From Pyxicephalus adspersus (taxonomy: Eukaryota; Chordata; Amphibia; Anura; Pyxicephalidae): a stretch of DNA of 64,000 bases. Below the pieces are notes generated by a model. The model was given only the letters and a program-made list of their open reading frames with translations, was not told where the DNA came from and did not search any database. A program made the position numbers and the translations under genes. Below, piece after piece: positions 36,675 to 48,960 of this stretch (within the stretch, counting starts at the first letter, position 1; every line of letters starts with the position of its first letter). The DNA is taken from NCBI RefSeq assembly GCF_032062135.1, contig NC_092859.1, positions 87,652,549-87,716,548 of the forward strand, given 5' to 3'.

Positions 36675-38187
36675 AGGCGATAGCAGTAGTCTGCCATCAT
36701 GTGTCTATCCCATCTGCCCTGATACCTTTCTTCCATCAGCTTTATATCTTGATGGAACCTCTCCCCTTGTTCCTCACTGAAATCGCCGTTTTCTGGAAAT
36801 TTTTGCAAATGGCTATGGAGATAGTATTCCTTTAAGAGCAAGTTTTGTACCAGTTCTCCATAATTTTGTGCTTTATGGTTACCCAGGATGTTCTTAACAA
36901 CCATGACATAGCTGTATGAGGCAGAAACTTCAATATCAGTCATGTAACTTGTGAAATTTGAATAATTTATCAATTCCGAATCTGGGGTCCAACAAGGATT
37001 CCTGCTTTTAATTTTTTAGTACTCAATCCAGGGAAGAAGCTACAAATGTATTTAAAGCAATCGCAGTCCTTGTTCAGAGCTCTAACAAATTGCTTCATTA
37101 ATCCCAACTTTATGTGTAGTGGAGGGAGAAGTATTTTTTCATTGTCAACCATCAACCATTGGCTCATTAATGATGTTCGCTGCACATTTTTCATGTTTTC
37201 CCTTGGAGGCCATGTCACTTTTTTACAATGATTCTGCTTTGCTCTACTATCCCACAATCAGATGCAACATGGGTACTTTGTGTATCCACTTTGCTGTCCA
37301 AGTAGGAAGTTCACCCTTTTTAAAAAAACACATTTGGACCATTGGTGTTTATGATAGCGAAGCTTTTGTAAGACAATTTTGATATTTTCTTATTCTCCTT
37401 TAAGTTTTGTTGAGTGACCAATTGGAATTGATGCATAGGAGTTGCCATTATGCAGTAAAACAGATTTCAAACTTTGAGTGGAACTGTCTATGAAAGGCGG
37501 CCAGTCTTCCGCTTGGCATTCTGGTACTCCCATATGGGCTAGTAGTCCAGGGATGTTACAACAGTACACAAAGTCTCCATCTTCACTGAAATCTGGTAGG
37601 AGTGTCACCTCTCTTGTCTTATAAACCGTTATTTTATCTTCTGGTCCCAGACAGCCTGGATGCTAAAAGTTCAGATGCTTGTTTTGACAGATTTAGATCT
37701 TCTTGGGAGAACTGCTGGTTTGATGAAACACTTCCTTCATATTCACGTCCACTGCAAACTCCTGGATTACACTCCAAACCCTGTATATCCTCCATGTCGG
37801 ATACAGGAATATCAGGGAGTGTACTGAACACTGGTATGGGAACATCAACACCATGCGGCACAGGTCATCTTGCTGATTCCAAATCGGGGTACTCCCACTT
37901 GTTTTTCTTGTAATGATTGAAACCTTTTACATTCACAGCACAAAAATAACAATCATTATGATGATTTTTGAGCTCTCACCGTACCATAGGTACACCAAAT
38001 TTCAAACTTTTCAGTTTTCCACTGACAAAGACACTCTAAGCAAGTTTTGCATACCATATGGAAAGCCCAATACTTATCTTGGTCCACCAGTTTAATATCA
38101 AAATATGCAAGATATGCTTGTTTTACAAATTCTGTAATGTTTCTTCTCTGTTTTGCTGAAAATATTCACCACAAATGTAGCAAAATA
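36641..38187 (-). pseudogene. Decayed member of an uncharacterised multi-copy protein family
   Basis: The minus strand, read across several frames, follows a protein family I know only as 'uncharacterized protein' entries, multi-copy in many animal genomes. In order it shows an N-terminal CYICGEYF (near 38185), ITEFVKQAYLAYFDIKL, HMVCKTC, CYFCAVNVKGFN, PVPHGVDVPIPVF, DLNLSKQASELLASRL, VYCCNIPGLL, WPPFIDSSTQSLKSVLLHNG, then LWDSRA, LPPLHIKLGLMKQFVRAL, LVGPQIRN, FPENGDFSEEQGERFHQDI, ERYQGRW and HMMADYCYRL. The Cys pairs suggest zinc binding, and the LPPLHIKLG and ERFHQDI blocks are the family hallmarks. At least two frameshifts and several stops break it (near 38140, 37960 and 37870, before LWDSRA, and near 36970). 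A short stretch before LHSHL is missing. The C-terminus ends in sequence shared with a T2-like MITE. The biochemical function is unknown to me. Its multi-copy nature suggests a transposon-linked gene. Confidence 0.72.
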
Positions 38188-38189
38188 CA

Positions 38190-38490
38190 TTTCATTAAAA
38201 TAATAATGAAATCTGCATTTCATTAAAATATTAATATTTTCATTAAAATAATTCTACATTTAATATATAAAATGCAAAACATCGGTGATAAGTAAAGACT
38301 GATAATGTGATTGATGCTGTGTTAACATTTGTTGTTGGTAAAATCGTCTATTCCAACTCCTGTATCACAAGAACTAGAGCTAATTCAATTAAACTGATGT
38401 CATTTCTGGATTCAGCAGACCTGAAATACACTAAATATATTGAAAAATCCTTGACAAGTTAGAAAACATTTTTTTCTTGAGCTGTGTAAT
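38190..38490. other. AT-rich flank of the decayed gene
   Basis: Three TTCATTAAAATA-like copies occur at 38191-38265. The sequence CAACTCCTGTATCACAAGAAC and GATTCAGCAGACCTGAAAT may still belong to the element carrying the gene. No terminal repeat could be fixed here. Confidence 0.35.
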
Positions 38491-38495
38491 AGCAC

Positions 38496-38753
38496 TAGTT
38501 TTGGTCGAATAGCTCACTATTCGATTCGACAGCTATTCGACTGAATAGTGAGAAATTCTCTGGGTGACCACATGCTGGATTCGAACACCATTGAAGACCC
38601 TTTTTTTAAGGGTCTTTTAAGGGCTGCAAGAGCAATCAGATTACTCTTGCAGCCCTTTACTAGTTGTATGTGTTGTTGGAGAGAGTTTCTCTATTCAACA
38701 ACACATAGTACAGGTCGAATATAGGGACAACCCAAATTCTGACACCAACACTA
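38496..38753. mobile_element. hAT-type hairpin MITE
   Basis: Ends TAGTTTTGGTCGAATAG and GACACCAACACTA, 258 bp. Flanks AATAGCAC and AATAGAAC match at 7 of 8 positions. It is related to the element at 63641. Internally it has two hairpins: GGCTGCAAGAGCAATC with its complement, and TGTGTTGTTGGA..TTCAACAACACA. Confidence 0.75.
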
Positions 38754-38759
38754 AATAGA

Positions 38760-40930
38760 ACCCTAAAAAATTCGTCAGGACTGCAAATTTCTAAGTTGTA
38801 AACTCAAGGTAATCACAAATCCGAACCTCATCCCTAGTTGTAAATACCACTAACATTAATGAAAGCAGTAAAAGGCAAACTTTGCAGATGGAGTTCTGCT
38901 TGAACTAATGATGGTTAACAATATAAAATAACAATATCAATTAACCATTTTTCAGAATATCTTGAATGTTGTGTCTGGTTTAAATCTGTCGAACTGTTTA
39001 GATATAAAAGGAACTGTAGAACAGTTTACAAATGTTAATTTCCTACATGCATTCATGCATATATGCATGAGTTGTTTACTAAGATTTTTACCTAAAAGCC
39101 TAAACTTCTTGCTGATCCTTCCTCAAATTTTGTATAAAATGTTCCCTTCTGCCTTTTTTCAGTATATGTTTTGTTTGCAATGTTCTATCTCAAATGTCAC
39201 CAAGTAGATCTGTGTTAAATTGATGTATTTTCATTGTTTTAGAGATATCAGCCTAACAACAACCTCAATCTGATTTCCCATTTCTCAGTCTAGAAATGTT
39301 CTATCACATTTGCAAATCAGATTAACTTGTTGACTCACAATGATTTCTCATATCATTAATATCTAATGTGCCTCCTTTATTTCTGCTGTGAAGAAAAGAA
39401 ACACACACATGTTTTATAGTACAGGTCTATCAGGAATGTTAGTTTATCTATGATAAATCACTTTACTTTCCTGGGAGTAAATAAGCAGTGACGATTACTA
39501 ATGAGAGTTGTAGAATTACATTTTGTGTTGATTAAGTATGGTGGAAGTGATAAGAAGTTTAATTGTTCTGCTGTAATTATTATGATCTAAGGTCATCAAA
39601 TTATACTTGTGCTGTATATAACTTATTTGACTGGGTTCCAGTTTTCGATATTTTTATCCATGTTTATTTTAGGAATAAACACTTCCAATGGTAATCTATC
39701 TTTGCAAATTTCAAAGATGGAATAATGGGTAAAAGTTAATTAAATGCAACTATTTCTGTGCAGAGATTTGTGTGTCCAAGCTGTTTGTTGTTTAAATGTG
39801 ATCATAAAGTTGCAACTAATTGTTTTAATACAAATAATTTAAAAAACTGTTAATGAACCAGGAATATTTTTTTCTGCTAGTAAACCTCTAGTGTGCAGTT
39901 TAGGCAACCAATACAATCCCTCAACAAATGGAAGGGAAATATTGTTTTCTTTTTTGCAATTACAGGGATTTTTGTTTAGATAATTTTCCACTGCATTGCT
40001 TTTTGCATGTTCAAGGTCTTTTATTCCACTTTGATAGCTGTGTTAATTTAAGTGTAATTAACTTAAATTCATTTATTCGTATACAATTCCCTATGTAGGA
40101 GTGGAGCTCAATGCATTCTATTGTATTAGCTTAATGGTGACTATTAGCTTCATGATTGGATTACATAATAGTTTGAACACAAATAAGGATATTGCACTGA
40201 TCTAAGCAATATTTATCGTTTTAAATCAAGCATGGAAGAGTTTGAATATTATCTATACATGTATTTGGAAAAGAGCAGGGCACCAGCAAAAAATGTAATC
40301 AGAAGACAGTCACCAGTACTCCTACTGGGGTCATGCAGGGTCCTTGTTCTTTGGAGTGCTGGTGACTTCCTCTTCTGTTTTCATGAGTTTTACATGGTGC
40401 ATTTCGTGGCTGCCACCTTTCCTCATTTACAAGGTTTGTTTGCAAGACACGCAGTACCCTCACAGCAACATCAATCTGCCACAGTCACACAGACAGGAGT
40501 CGTTTCAGCGCCATGGCTAGTACCGTGCCCCCCTTTTTTTTATTACTACACCCCTGCTTGTTTACCTAAGAAGTGCATTCCTATCACGGAAATAGTAAAA
40601 AAAAAGTAATTTCAACTTGAATTAGTCATATAAAGTTACATTTCCCCTTATATTCTCCTTTTTTAAAATTGGTATGTCAGTTTTCTAAAAATATGAGTTT
40701 GTATTTAATGAGAAGAAGAGAAAGAAGAGGTATGTAGAAAATGTGATGTCAACCAAGGTTAAGTGGGCTTGGAAGCAGCATGACATAACATTAAAGGGAA
40801 TGTGGTGATGCCAGAAATGTATTCAAATCTGCAACCTAACTTACTCTCCCTGTCAATCAGATTGTCCACTGCTGCTGCTGGGTGGGAAAATGAAGAACCT
40901 GGGGTTGTTATGTAAAATAAGCTATTTGCA
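38760..40930. other. Intron stretch, mostly unrecognised
   Basis: No exon seen. The open frame at 40232-40609 overlaps a GC-richer block (CCATGGCTAGTACCGTGCC, CCCCTTTTTTTTATTACTAC) that looks repeat-derived, and it has no recognisable domain. Confidence 0.35.
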
Positions 40931-40939
40931 TTATTCACA

Positions 40940-41000
40940 CTGATGATCCCACCTCCCCCAAAGAAGCCTTTCTGGCGAAACCTATAGGGCCTAAGTGGAC
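40940..41000 (+). repeat. Hammerhead-like motif of a frog repeat
   Basis: CTGATGA (40940-40946) is followed by GCC-TTTCT-GGC (40966-40976) and GAAAC (40977-40981). Many frog repeats carry CTGATGAAGCC..GGCGAAACGCG, which fits the conserved core of a type I hammerhead ribozyme as found in Penelope-like elements. Here about 20 extra bases separate CTGATGA from stem II, so activity is doubtful. Confidence 0.35.
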
Positions 41001-41329
41001 ATCATTTCCAAATTTCATAGACTCTTAAAAACAGTATTTGATTAATACTATTGTTTGTGTATTATTCACATTTGTAGTAACAGTCCTTTGTCGGTACCAC
41101 ATTCATATATTTGTGCATTAAAACATTGTATGGCCACTATTTTTTGGCCACAAGACCCTACTTTCTTTCTTCTCTTTCATTGGTTTTAGCACCCTAGGGT
41201 TGAGCAATATCATTTATTAGGGCTGAGGGAGCCCCTCCCAAATATTCAGGCTTTTAAAATATAAGATTGTAGTAATTACCATGGGTTTACTCCGGCTTAG
41301 GCTATTAGATTCATGTCAGCCAGAATGAT

Positions 41330-41900
41330 TTAGGTTTGTGGGGACAATTCTTTACATGCTTGTTAGGCAAATCCAGATTGACTTTCGAGATAACTTTCAA
41401 AACACACTCGCAGCAGATGCTTGTTTTAATTTCAGTGGGCTTTGTCCACTTTCATTCACAAAAATCAAAGCGAACTCCAAGGTTTTATTCCCTCTGCAGG
41501 GGATCAAAGTCATCCACAGTATGACATGAAAAAACACAACATTTTTCGTCCTGCCTCTGGTCTATTAGACCCGACTGTGGGGGACCGCACAGTCTTTGCA
41601 GTTGGCCCACCTGGTCTTAGGCTGCAACTTCCCCCCGTCTCCAAAGACAGGTGCCCTTTTAATATCAGAGGCCAGATACTCTAGAGCCATCCTTAATTTC
41701 TGGCCTGGAAAAGGGAGGAGTGCCTGGCCTACCCATTCCTTCCAGGACTCTCCCGGCCTGAATCCCAAATAAAGGGCTGCAATTCTGCAGTAAAAAAAAT
41801 ACATAAAAGCCCTATCTAAGCCCTTTAATCCCTTTTCCGGGGAAACCTGAGGTTCATAATACCAAATACCCCCTGGATCTGGCATCATAATATTATTGTG
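41330..41900 (-). repeat. Unclassified repeat, possibly LTR
   Basis: GC-richer than its surroundings. On the minus strand it has GAGGGAATAAAACC (polyadenylation-like) and CAGGCCAGAAATTAAGG. Overlapping open frames in both strands (41336-41684 + and 41565-41909 -) are chance reads with no domain I recognise. Boundaries are not defined. Confidence 0.3.
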
Positions 41901-41909
41901 GTACAACAT

Positions 41910-44900
41910 TCACACATGTAATTATGTTTATGCTTCTTACTACCCATCTGATATTATAAATATTACCTAAATGGTTCATTTTTGTTAGCTCCACAGAGAA
42001 GGATTTTTTGAAAAGGTGTCTGTCTATATATATCTTTATCTAGTATATTATTTTTTGTACTGGGCACTTGTACAAACTAATGTACTTGTAATTTTATAAC
42101 TTGATTTTGTAAACAGACTTCTATGAAATATCTTTTGACTGTAGAACTCTGTGTTCTTCTGCAACCAATTCATTTTTCTATTTCCTCTTGTTATGGCAGC
42201 ATTTAACTTGAAAGGGAAGAAACTAATTTAATTTTAACTATTTTTGTTACTTCTACAAAGGGCTGATGGCCACTATGTGTATACGCTGCAGATTCCACCT
42301 CTGCATCTAACAGAGGTAAATGATGGGACAAAGTCTCACCATTCTCCATATCTCTAGACTGGTAATAATGGAACAGTGATACAGTGACCCTGGAAATTCT
42401 CACTGATCTTTTCTGCATCCATACAAAACACATGAGATTTATGTATAAAAGTTCCACATATTTCTTTCAGTCCTCTATGCTAAAGAGTGGGATGTGTTAT
42501 AGCATTTGGAAGGAAATGTACCATTTTTATTATTGTACAAATAATAACATCTTTAAGCTACTGCAGCCTTGAAACATGACTTGAAAAAAACTTTATTATA
42601 CATTCTAACTTAATATGTATTCTAAGCAGATAACAAATACATCTCAGTAAAAGTCAGAAGAATTAGATAATTTATTAGTCATTGTACCAACAACTTCCAT
42701 TTTGATGGTCTTCCCTATACTCTCCAATTACAGCAGTTTCAGAGTGTGCCTTAATTTGACTTCTCAAGACTAGAAAGTGTGTTTGCTTGGAGGATCTGTG
42801 GCATAGATGAGAAGGCTCACTGCTTCAGATAGGAAAGCAGGTATCATCAGCCCATTTGAAGACTCAATAATAGTGCAAGATAAAAAAAACAGACCTTTTC
42901 CCTAAAAACATTCCTTGAGAATAACCAAAACTGAAAAATGATTACAGACCTCAGGACTGTAATTCAACCCCGAAGCTGAATTGCCACAATATTGCCCAAA
43001 TCTGAGAATTTGAAATGTCTCTAAGAGGAAAAAAAAAACATGTTTTGAAAAAAGGTAAGATGGGTAGTCATTGGCAAAAGAAATGTGGTAATTTTCAGAG
43101 GATTTGGTTGATGCCTTCTCTTTACATAGCAGACCATGGATTCCCTGGATTCCAGCAGAAAGAGATAGCACAACAGTATATTTTTTCTCATAGTATATCG
43201 TTTTAATGTTTTAATATTACTATACTAAGAAGAGACAATACTGAAGTAGTAAAGGTCCTTCTCCACTCACAACAACCCTGACATAGGCTGATGCTCGAAC
43301 TGAACACAACCAAACTTCTAGTGGAAGCCAAAGGACTTCCTAAAACTTCACTACAATTAAAATGTCATTAATGTTTTCATGCTAATGCTGACTAAAAAAG
43401 TACCAAGGTGTAAGCTATATATCATTTCCTTTTGCAGATAGATTATTTTATAAAATTGCAGATAGAACAGGAGAACGTAATGTTTTGTTCCTGTTTTCTC
43501 AGTTTATATAAAGTAATTATTTGGAGTATTTTTCTATTATGTCTTTGTGCAAAGCACAAAGATTTACTAAATTTAATTTAGCAGAATGTTTGTGATTTTT
43601 ACCAGACAGTGCCTTCTCATGACATCACTCTTTTTGCCTGGACTTGGACCTACCTCTTATATATTTAGCTAATAATAAACAGCCATACTTAAACATTCTA
43701 TACAAGGCACAGTAGCGGCTATACCCTATATAAATTAATATAGCACCTTAATAATAAGGTTAACGATATGGTTAATATAAAAAAAACAAGAGTGCTTTCA
43801 ATTAAAGATACCCTAATGTTTATTCTGCTTCTCTTTCCTGGCTTTTCTGGGAATTTGTGTTTTTCTATGCAATGCAGGCAGATTTTGTCTGGTGGAGGGA
43901 TAGCACAGTAAAGTACATAGATCCCTAAAAACATTACAGCACCCCTTGATAAAGGCATCTGGTTGGCTCATGTGATATGTTATGGACTAAATTGTTTTGA
44001 TAGTTGGGCGTCAGTATGGAAAAGTAAACATTTCTACTCAGTCTGAACTTGTAGGCTGTTATCACCCATGGTAATATCAACATGACTTTGAGCACCTTTG
44101 ATTTATAGAACTAAAATCTAATGGATAAGAGGTTGCACAGGAACAAGGCCAACCCTAATCTGTGAGGGAAAGAGTTAAAGCAAGCTCTATCTGATGCACA
44201 GGGAAATCAGACTAAGCAATTTAAGTAGGATGAGGTGTTGCACCTTTTGCAATTGCACCTTTTGCAAGTCGAAAGGTGTAGTTGGAGTTCAGCCTTAGGA
44301 ATTGAATAGTTATCCAACCATTTTATGCTTATTTATATAATAGTTTTTCACATTTGTAACCCTTTTGTCACGTATTTGAGGACCTACATGCCACATTATG
44401 TTAGCATCTTCCAGTGCAATGACGGTAAACTTGAATATGAGACATTGGTTAATACAGAGTCATTTCCATGATTCATAGATTCTCTGAATGTTTCCTGTCT
44501 GCTTGGCTTCATTATTCACACAGTGCAGCAATGGGATTGACTGACATATATGCACTCTCATTCATCTGTTAGATGCAGGCATAATAAATAATACAAATTG
44601 ACAATGCATCTGAAATATAATCTGCTCAATCTACCAAATAACCACAAAGAAAATCATGTTTTTTTTCTTTTTACAAAATGTGAGTATACTTGATTTAAAA
44701 CATAAAACATGCATAAATGCTACACTAGAGATTTAGAGAGTGAGAGGAAAAAGACTGATGGAGCAAAATTAAAAGTGAGAGAGTTTGTGTGTGTGTATGT
44801 GTGTGTTTGTTGTTTTTCATTTATGTTTTACATTTTTTAAATGGGCACCTGGCATCAAGAAGCAAGCATACTATTACACTCTAAATTTTCAAATACCAAG

Positions 44901-46715
44901 GTTTTACCTTTGCTGTAATACGCACTTTAAAATACTGTGTTTTAGTTGCACTCAGCAAGAATAACTGTAATTTTCAAAGCAAGGAAAATTACATAATATT
45001 CTCCGAAGATAATCAAAATTTAACTGATGTTCAGTACATAGATATTTTATGCATTTTCATAATTTTTATTGGAAATAAATGCAATTTGTATTCACATTTG
45101 CAAACTGTCAGGCAAACATGAGCAGCTTTAATCCTATACAAGCCATGCATCATTGTGTTCATTACTGTCAAAGTTAGCAAACATATTCAGTTTAATGAAC
45201 TTAACCAAATGCAGTTGTTGAAACTTGTGAAAGTAACATTTACGCGCAGTGCAAAGAAATTTGTGTTACAGCTCAATTAAATAGATACAATATTAGGTTC
45301 TTTATCTAAATGTCCATATTTGTTTGAAAATCCATCTTCAAATATTGATTTTCCTACTTTAGTTTAGGTCACGCTCTAAGCAAACTAATACTCTAGGTTT
45401 GATTGCTACTATATCTTCCTCCGTGATTTACTTATTAGTCATAATCAAACATGATATACAGTATATGGCAGAACTTTTTCAGCAACCATAGTAATTATCT
45501 GATGATCTTGCCAGAAATGCAGCATCCTAGTAACTTCCTGTGATTTGAACTGATATATCAATGTTAACTTCCTTTTTAATCTGTCTTTTGTAAATAACTT
45601 TCTATCCCACTTCTATGTAATGGAAATTAACAGAGAAAGTAATACTGTCCTGGAATGACAACCATAGCTCCTTCACAATGAAGCGTTGACATCCTAGGAC
45701 TGGAAGTATTTACAGGTTTTCCAAGTAAAATTCAAGAAAAAACAATCACAGAAAAGAAACCATTGTAGCCTTCACATCTATGAATAGTTAGGCTGCAATA
45801 GATGCAATAAAAATGTTTACATTCTAAGGACATTTTTTTTACCTAGTTTTAAAACTTAACTAAAGCATTGATAACGTTAATCATCCAATCAAGTGTGAGC
45901 ATATCTACTTTTTAATCTTTTCAAAGTGAATGTTCTTCATAGTCACAACTTTCCTTGCAAAGTAAGCATGATCCAGTGGTTTAGTAAATGTAATAGCGTG
46001 GACAAAGCCGTTGCATCAAGTTGAGGATGATAGACTCAGGAAATAACACTCAGAGTTTAGAGATCTGATCAGCATAGCAGTTTATTCTAGAACTGTATTG
46101 TTTTCCCTGTTACCCTGCCTGGGGCCTTGTTTAATGTCTTTCTTAATACCTTTAATAAATTCCTTCTACTGTAATTTTGCGACAACTTGTTGATTTATGT
46201 TTTATCTCTATGCAGATGTCCTATGGATATTAAACAGTAAATAACAAGGTTAATTCTCTTGCTCTATACAGGCATGCAGAAATGAAATGCTATTACTTTA
46301 TAGTTATGAACTGTGCCAGCAGGATAGAGGGTTCATTACAATAAATGCATTATAGCTAAGTATTGGGTAAGGAATCTGTGACAGATGTATGATTAGTATA
46401 GCTGTAAAATGTTGGGATATTTCAAGCAACTGAAAAAGAAAAAAAGGTTAACATGGTGCTCAAGTTAGACTCTTGTAGGATGTGAATTTTTTCTGTAGCT
46501 ACAATAGGGTGTTCCACATAAGCAAGTCCAGTCAGTTTCCATAAACGTTCAGGAGACAGTCCATTCTCCTAATGGTCATCACCTCTGTATGATAAAACTC
46601 TTTCTGAAACCCTGTCAAAGGAATGTGCTAAATGTTCCATTTGGAAACACACTGCTGCTTTTGTCTGATAAAAATGACTATCATTACTCAATGTCATTAC
46701 TCATTTGTTGACACA
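41910..46715. other. Intron stretch, nothing firmly recognised
   Basis: AT-rich, largely single-copy looking. A (GT)n-like run lies at 44784-44810. A 29-bp direct repeat (TTGCACCTTTTGCAA) is near 44234-44270, followed by GGTGTAGTTGGAGTTCAGCC, which resembles a MITE end. No exon. Confidence 0.35.
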
Positions 46716-46720
46716 TATGC

Positions 46721-46800
46721 CAGTGCTTCTCAACTCGTGGTATGTGTACCAAAAAAGCATTTCCGAGAATATTAAGGGGTACTTTTATAAATATTGCTGA
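46721..46800 (+). mobile_element. hAT left end (fragment)
   Basis: CAGTGCTTCTCAACTCGTGG, then TATGTGTACC, matches the CAGTGxTTCTCAAC terminus of hAT elements. No right end was found, so the copy is truncated or heavily diverged. Confidence 0.5.
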
Positions 46801-47730
46801 ATTTTATTTAACGCTTAAGTTTTGTAGAATATAACGCTGAGGAGTGGAGCAGGACTGTGCACATGAAAATGTCACAGTACCCTGCCATTGTGTTCCTTAC
46901 AAGAGTCCTCAGCTATGATACAAGCATTGGAGGAACTATAAAAATATCCTGATGGGTAGGTGTCAGTCTGGAGAAGTGGGTAGGTAGGCTTTCAATATTT
47001 TCAATATTATAATTTGACTGCAAATTTAGCGGAATGCCTTTAAATATAGGTAACAGCAATTTGAGAATAATACAATTTTTCTTCAGCAGTCATGATTTAG
47101 ATATAACTGCAGTCTGGAACTAAAGTAACCACTGGCTACTTTTATATCTGATTTGATTTTCATTACTTTCAACTCTGGCCTTTTCCTCATGACAGTTTTA
47201 GATGTTCCTATCAAATGGTCTGTGTTCCAGGACCTCGTGTTCCATTCTACATAATATAAAGCAAATATTGAGATAAAACAGGAGAGTGGAAAAGCTTATC
47301 AGAGCAGAGCCAAGAAATTGCTGAAAAGTGCAGAGATCTCACCAACAGTCAGGTATTCCATCATGTATCAGAACCTGAAATATCAGTTTTAGGTGGAATA
47401 ATCTTTTGGTAAAACATTACAAAATGTAATTTTTTTATTGGTTAATAATAATTATTACATATCATTGTTAACATTTCACCACTACGGTTGTGCTGGATAC
47501 ATGCTCCGTATTGGCTTATTTCAAAATCCCAGGACATCTTTGTGCATTGTACAGTGTCATTTTTGTTGCAATATTTAGCAGTCACTTTTATACTATTACT
47601 AATGTACTGGAAAATAAGGTACTTTTGTGTTTAAGAAACCTCAAATCCTCCATCCGTTGGCTCTTTCTTTGAAACACCTCCAATACCAGTATTTAAATAC
47701 GAGCCAATACATAAAACAGTGCAAATTTGG

Positions 47731-47746
47731 GTGTGTGTGTGTGTGT
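47731..47746. repeat. (GT)8 microsatellite
   Basis: Eight uninterrupted GT dinucleotides. Confidence 0.9.
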
Positions 47747-48014
47747 TGAGTTTGTCTTATTTTGATAAATTAGATTTGCCTCTCCAGGGTGTTTATGAAC
47801 TTGCGGTAATACACCCTAAAGGCCTTTCCAAACAGCTTTGTTGATGATTGGAGTGTGAAACTTTTAAACTTATTTCTTCATAATTTATGTTGTTGTTCCT
47901 GTTGCTTCCTTCTCCATTTCCAGAGAAGGGTTTGGAACACTTGACCAATCATGACTGTGTAAAATTAATGAATGTAACAGTTGATGTATTCATTTTGTGT
48001 TACAGCACTAAGTG

Positions 48015-48205
48015 TTGAATAAATGCTATATCTCACCAAGTTGTGGTTAAACAAATTGCAACACTTTACCTCTGTTGTACCTGATATATGAGCTCAGCCT
48101 TAAGCTCTACGTTTGATTGAACACCATATCCTACCAAGCTGTCATTAAACAAATTGCACAGTTTTACCCTTGTTGTACCTGATACATGAGCTCAGTCTGA
48201 AGCTT
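48015..48205. repeat. Tandem duplication, unit about 102 bp
   Basis: TTGAATAAATGCTATATCTC, ACCAAGTTGTGGTTAAACAA and GTTGTACCTGATATATGAGC (from 48015) recur as TTGAACACCATATCCTACCA, AGCTGTCATTAAACAAATTG and GTTGTACCTGATACATGAGC (from 48117). Confidence 0.8.
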
Positions 48206-48310
48206 TGGATAAAATAACATTGGCTCTGTATTGAGGTTTATATGGGTATTTAGGGTGAAAGGTCTTTAAGGGTATTTTTGCACAACAAGGATTTGTTTAC
48301 TTTTCCAAGT

Positions 48311-48516
48311 TTAACCCCCTAACCGCTAAGCCCGTAATTTCTCGCACTAAATATTTTTGCTCTTTTGGTTAAGCCCGTATTTTTTCGCCTACACTAAAAT
48401 CCCCACTTACCTGGTCCCGCTGTGCTAATCCAGCGTCGGTTCCGTGTTCCAGCATGAAAACCTGTGACGCTTTTGGAACAGAAATCTAGAAATCAGTGTA
48501 ACGCTCAGGTGGTTAA
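48311..48516. mobile_element. TTAA-flanked MITE
   Basis: TTAA flanks at 48311-48314 and 48513-48516. Ends CCCCCTAACCGCTAA and ACGCTCAGGTGG are imperfectly inverted. Interior holds CCTGGTCCCGCTGTGCTAAT and CCTGTGACGCTTTTGGAAC. It resembles the CCTCC-type TTAA elements at 10.98, 52.69 and 63.28 kb in end structure. Confidence 0.62.
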
Positions 48517-48726
48517 TGATAATGGTGTTGTTTTCTTTATCTAATTAAAAAAATTGGGAATATATGCATTTACATAAAAAATATCATTCCCATCATGTAC
48601 TTTATCTTTTGCTGTTACTTTTCAACTATATACCATCTACTAGTTTACTAATTCTTAATTGGAAGGTCTGAGTTTTAAACAATAAGAATAAATGCTCCAC
48701 TTTGCTAGTGCATATTAAAGCAGAGG

Positions 48727-48832
48727 CAATGGACCTGATTTATTAAAGCTTGCAGGTTTGTTGGATCACCCAGCTACACTAATGAAAGTGTATCCTCCCC
48801 AGCCTTGAAGAGCTTTAATAAACCAGGCCCAA
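48727..48832. mobile_element. Fold-back MITE copy (internally deleted)
   Basis: TGGACCTGATTTATTAAAGC opens and AATAAACCAGGCCCA closes it. GGTTTGTTGGATCACCCAGC and GAAAGTGTATCCTCCCCAGC match the 31.2-kb element. Confidence 0.75.
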
Positions 48833-48960
48833 CATATCACATCAATTAAGAAAACAGTTTCCTAGTGCTTTACAACTTAGAAAACATGAAGGTCCCATAT
48901 TAGTAGTAAAACAAATAGGATTGGTTGAAAGGCCAGTCATTTTTTGCAAGAATGAGGTAA

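Noticed and set aside
40232..40609. A 125-codon frame
   Set aside because: No domain or homology recognised. It includes a poly-T derived Phe/Tyr run and a Lys-run end, with no splice context, and part of it looks repeat-derived.
41565..41909. A 114-codon minus-strand frame with a protein-like composition
   Set aside because: It overlaps an unclassified repeat with a polyadenylation-like signal, and overlapping + frames are equally open. No known domain.
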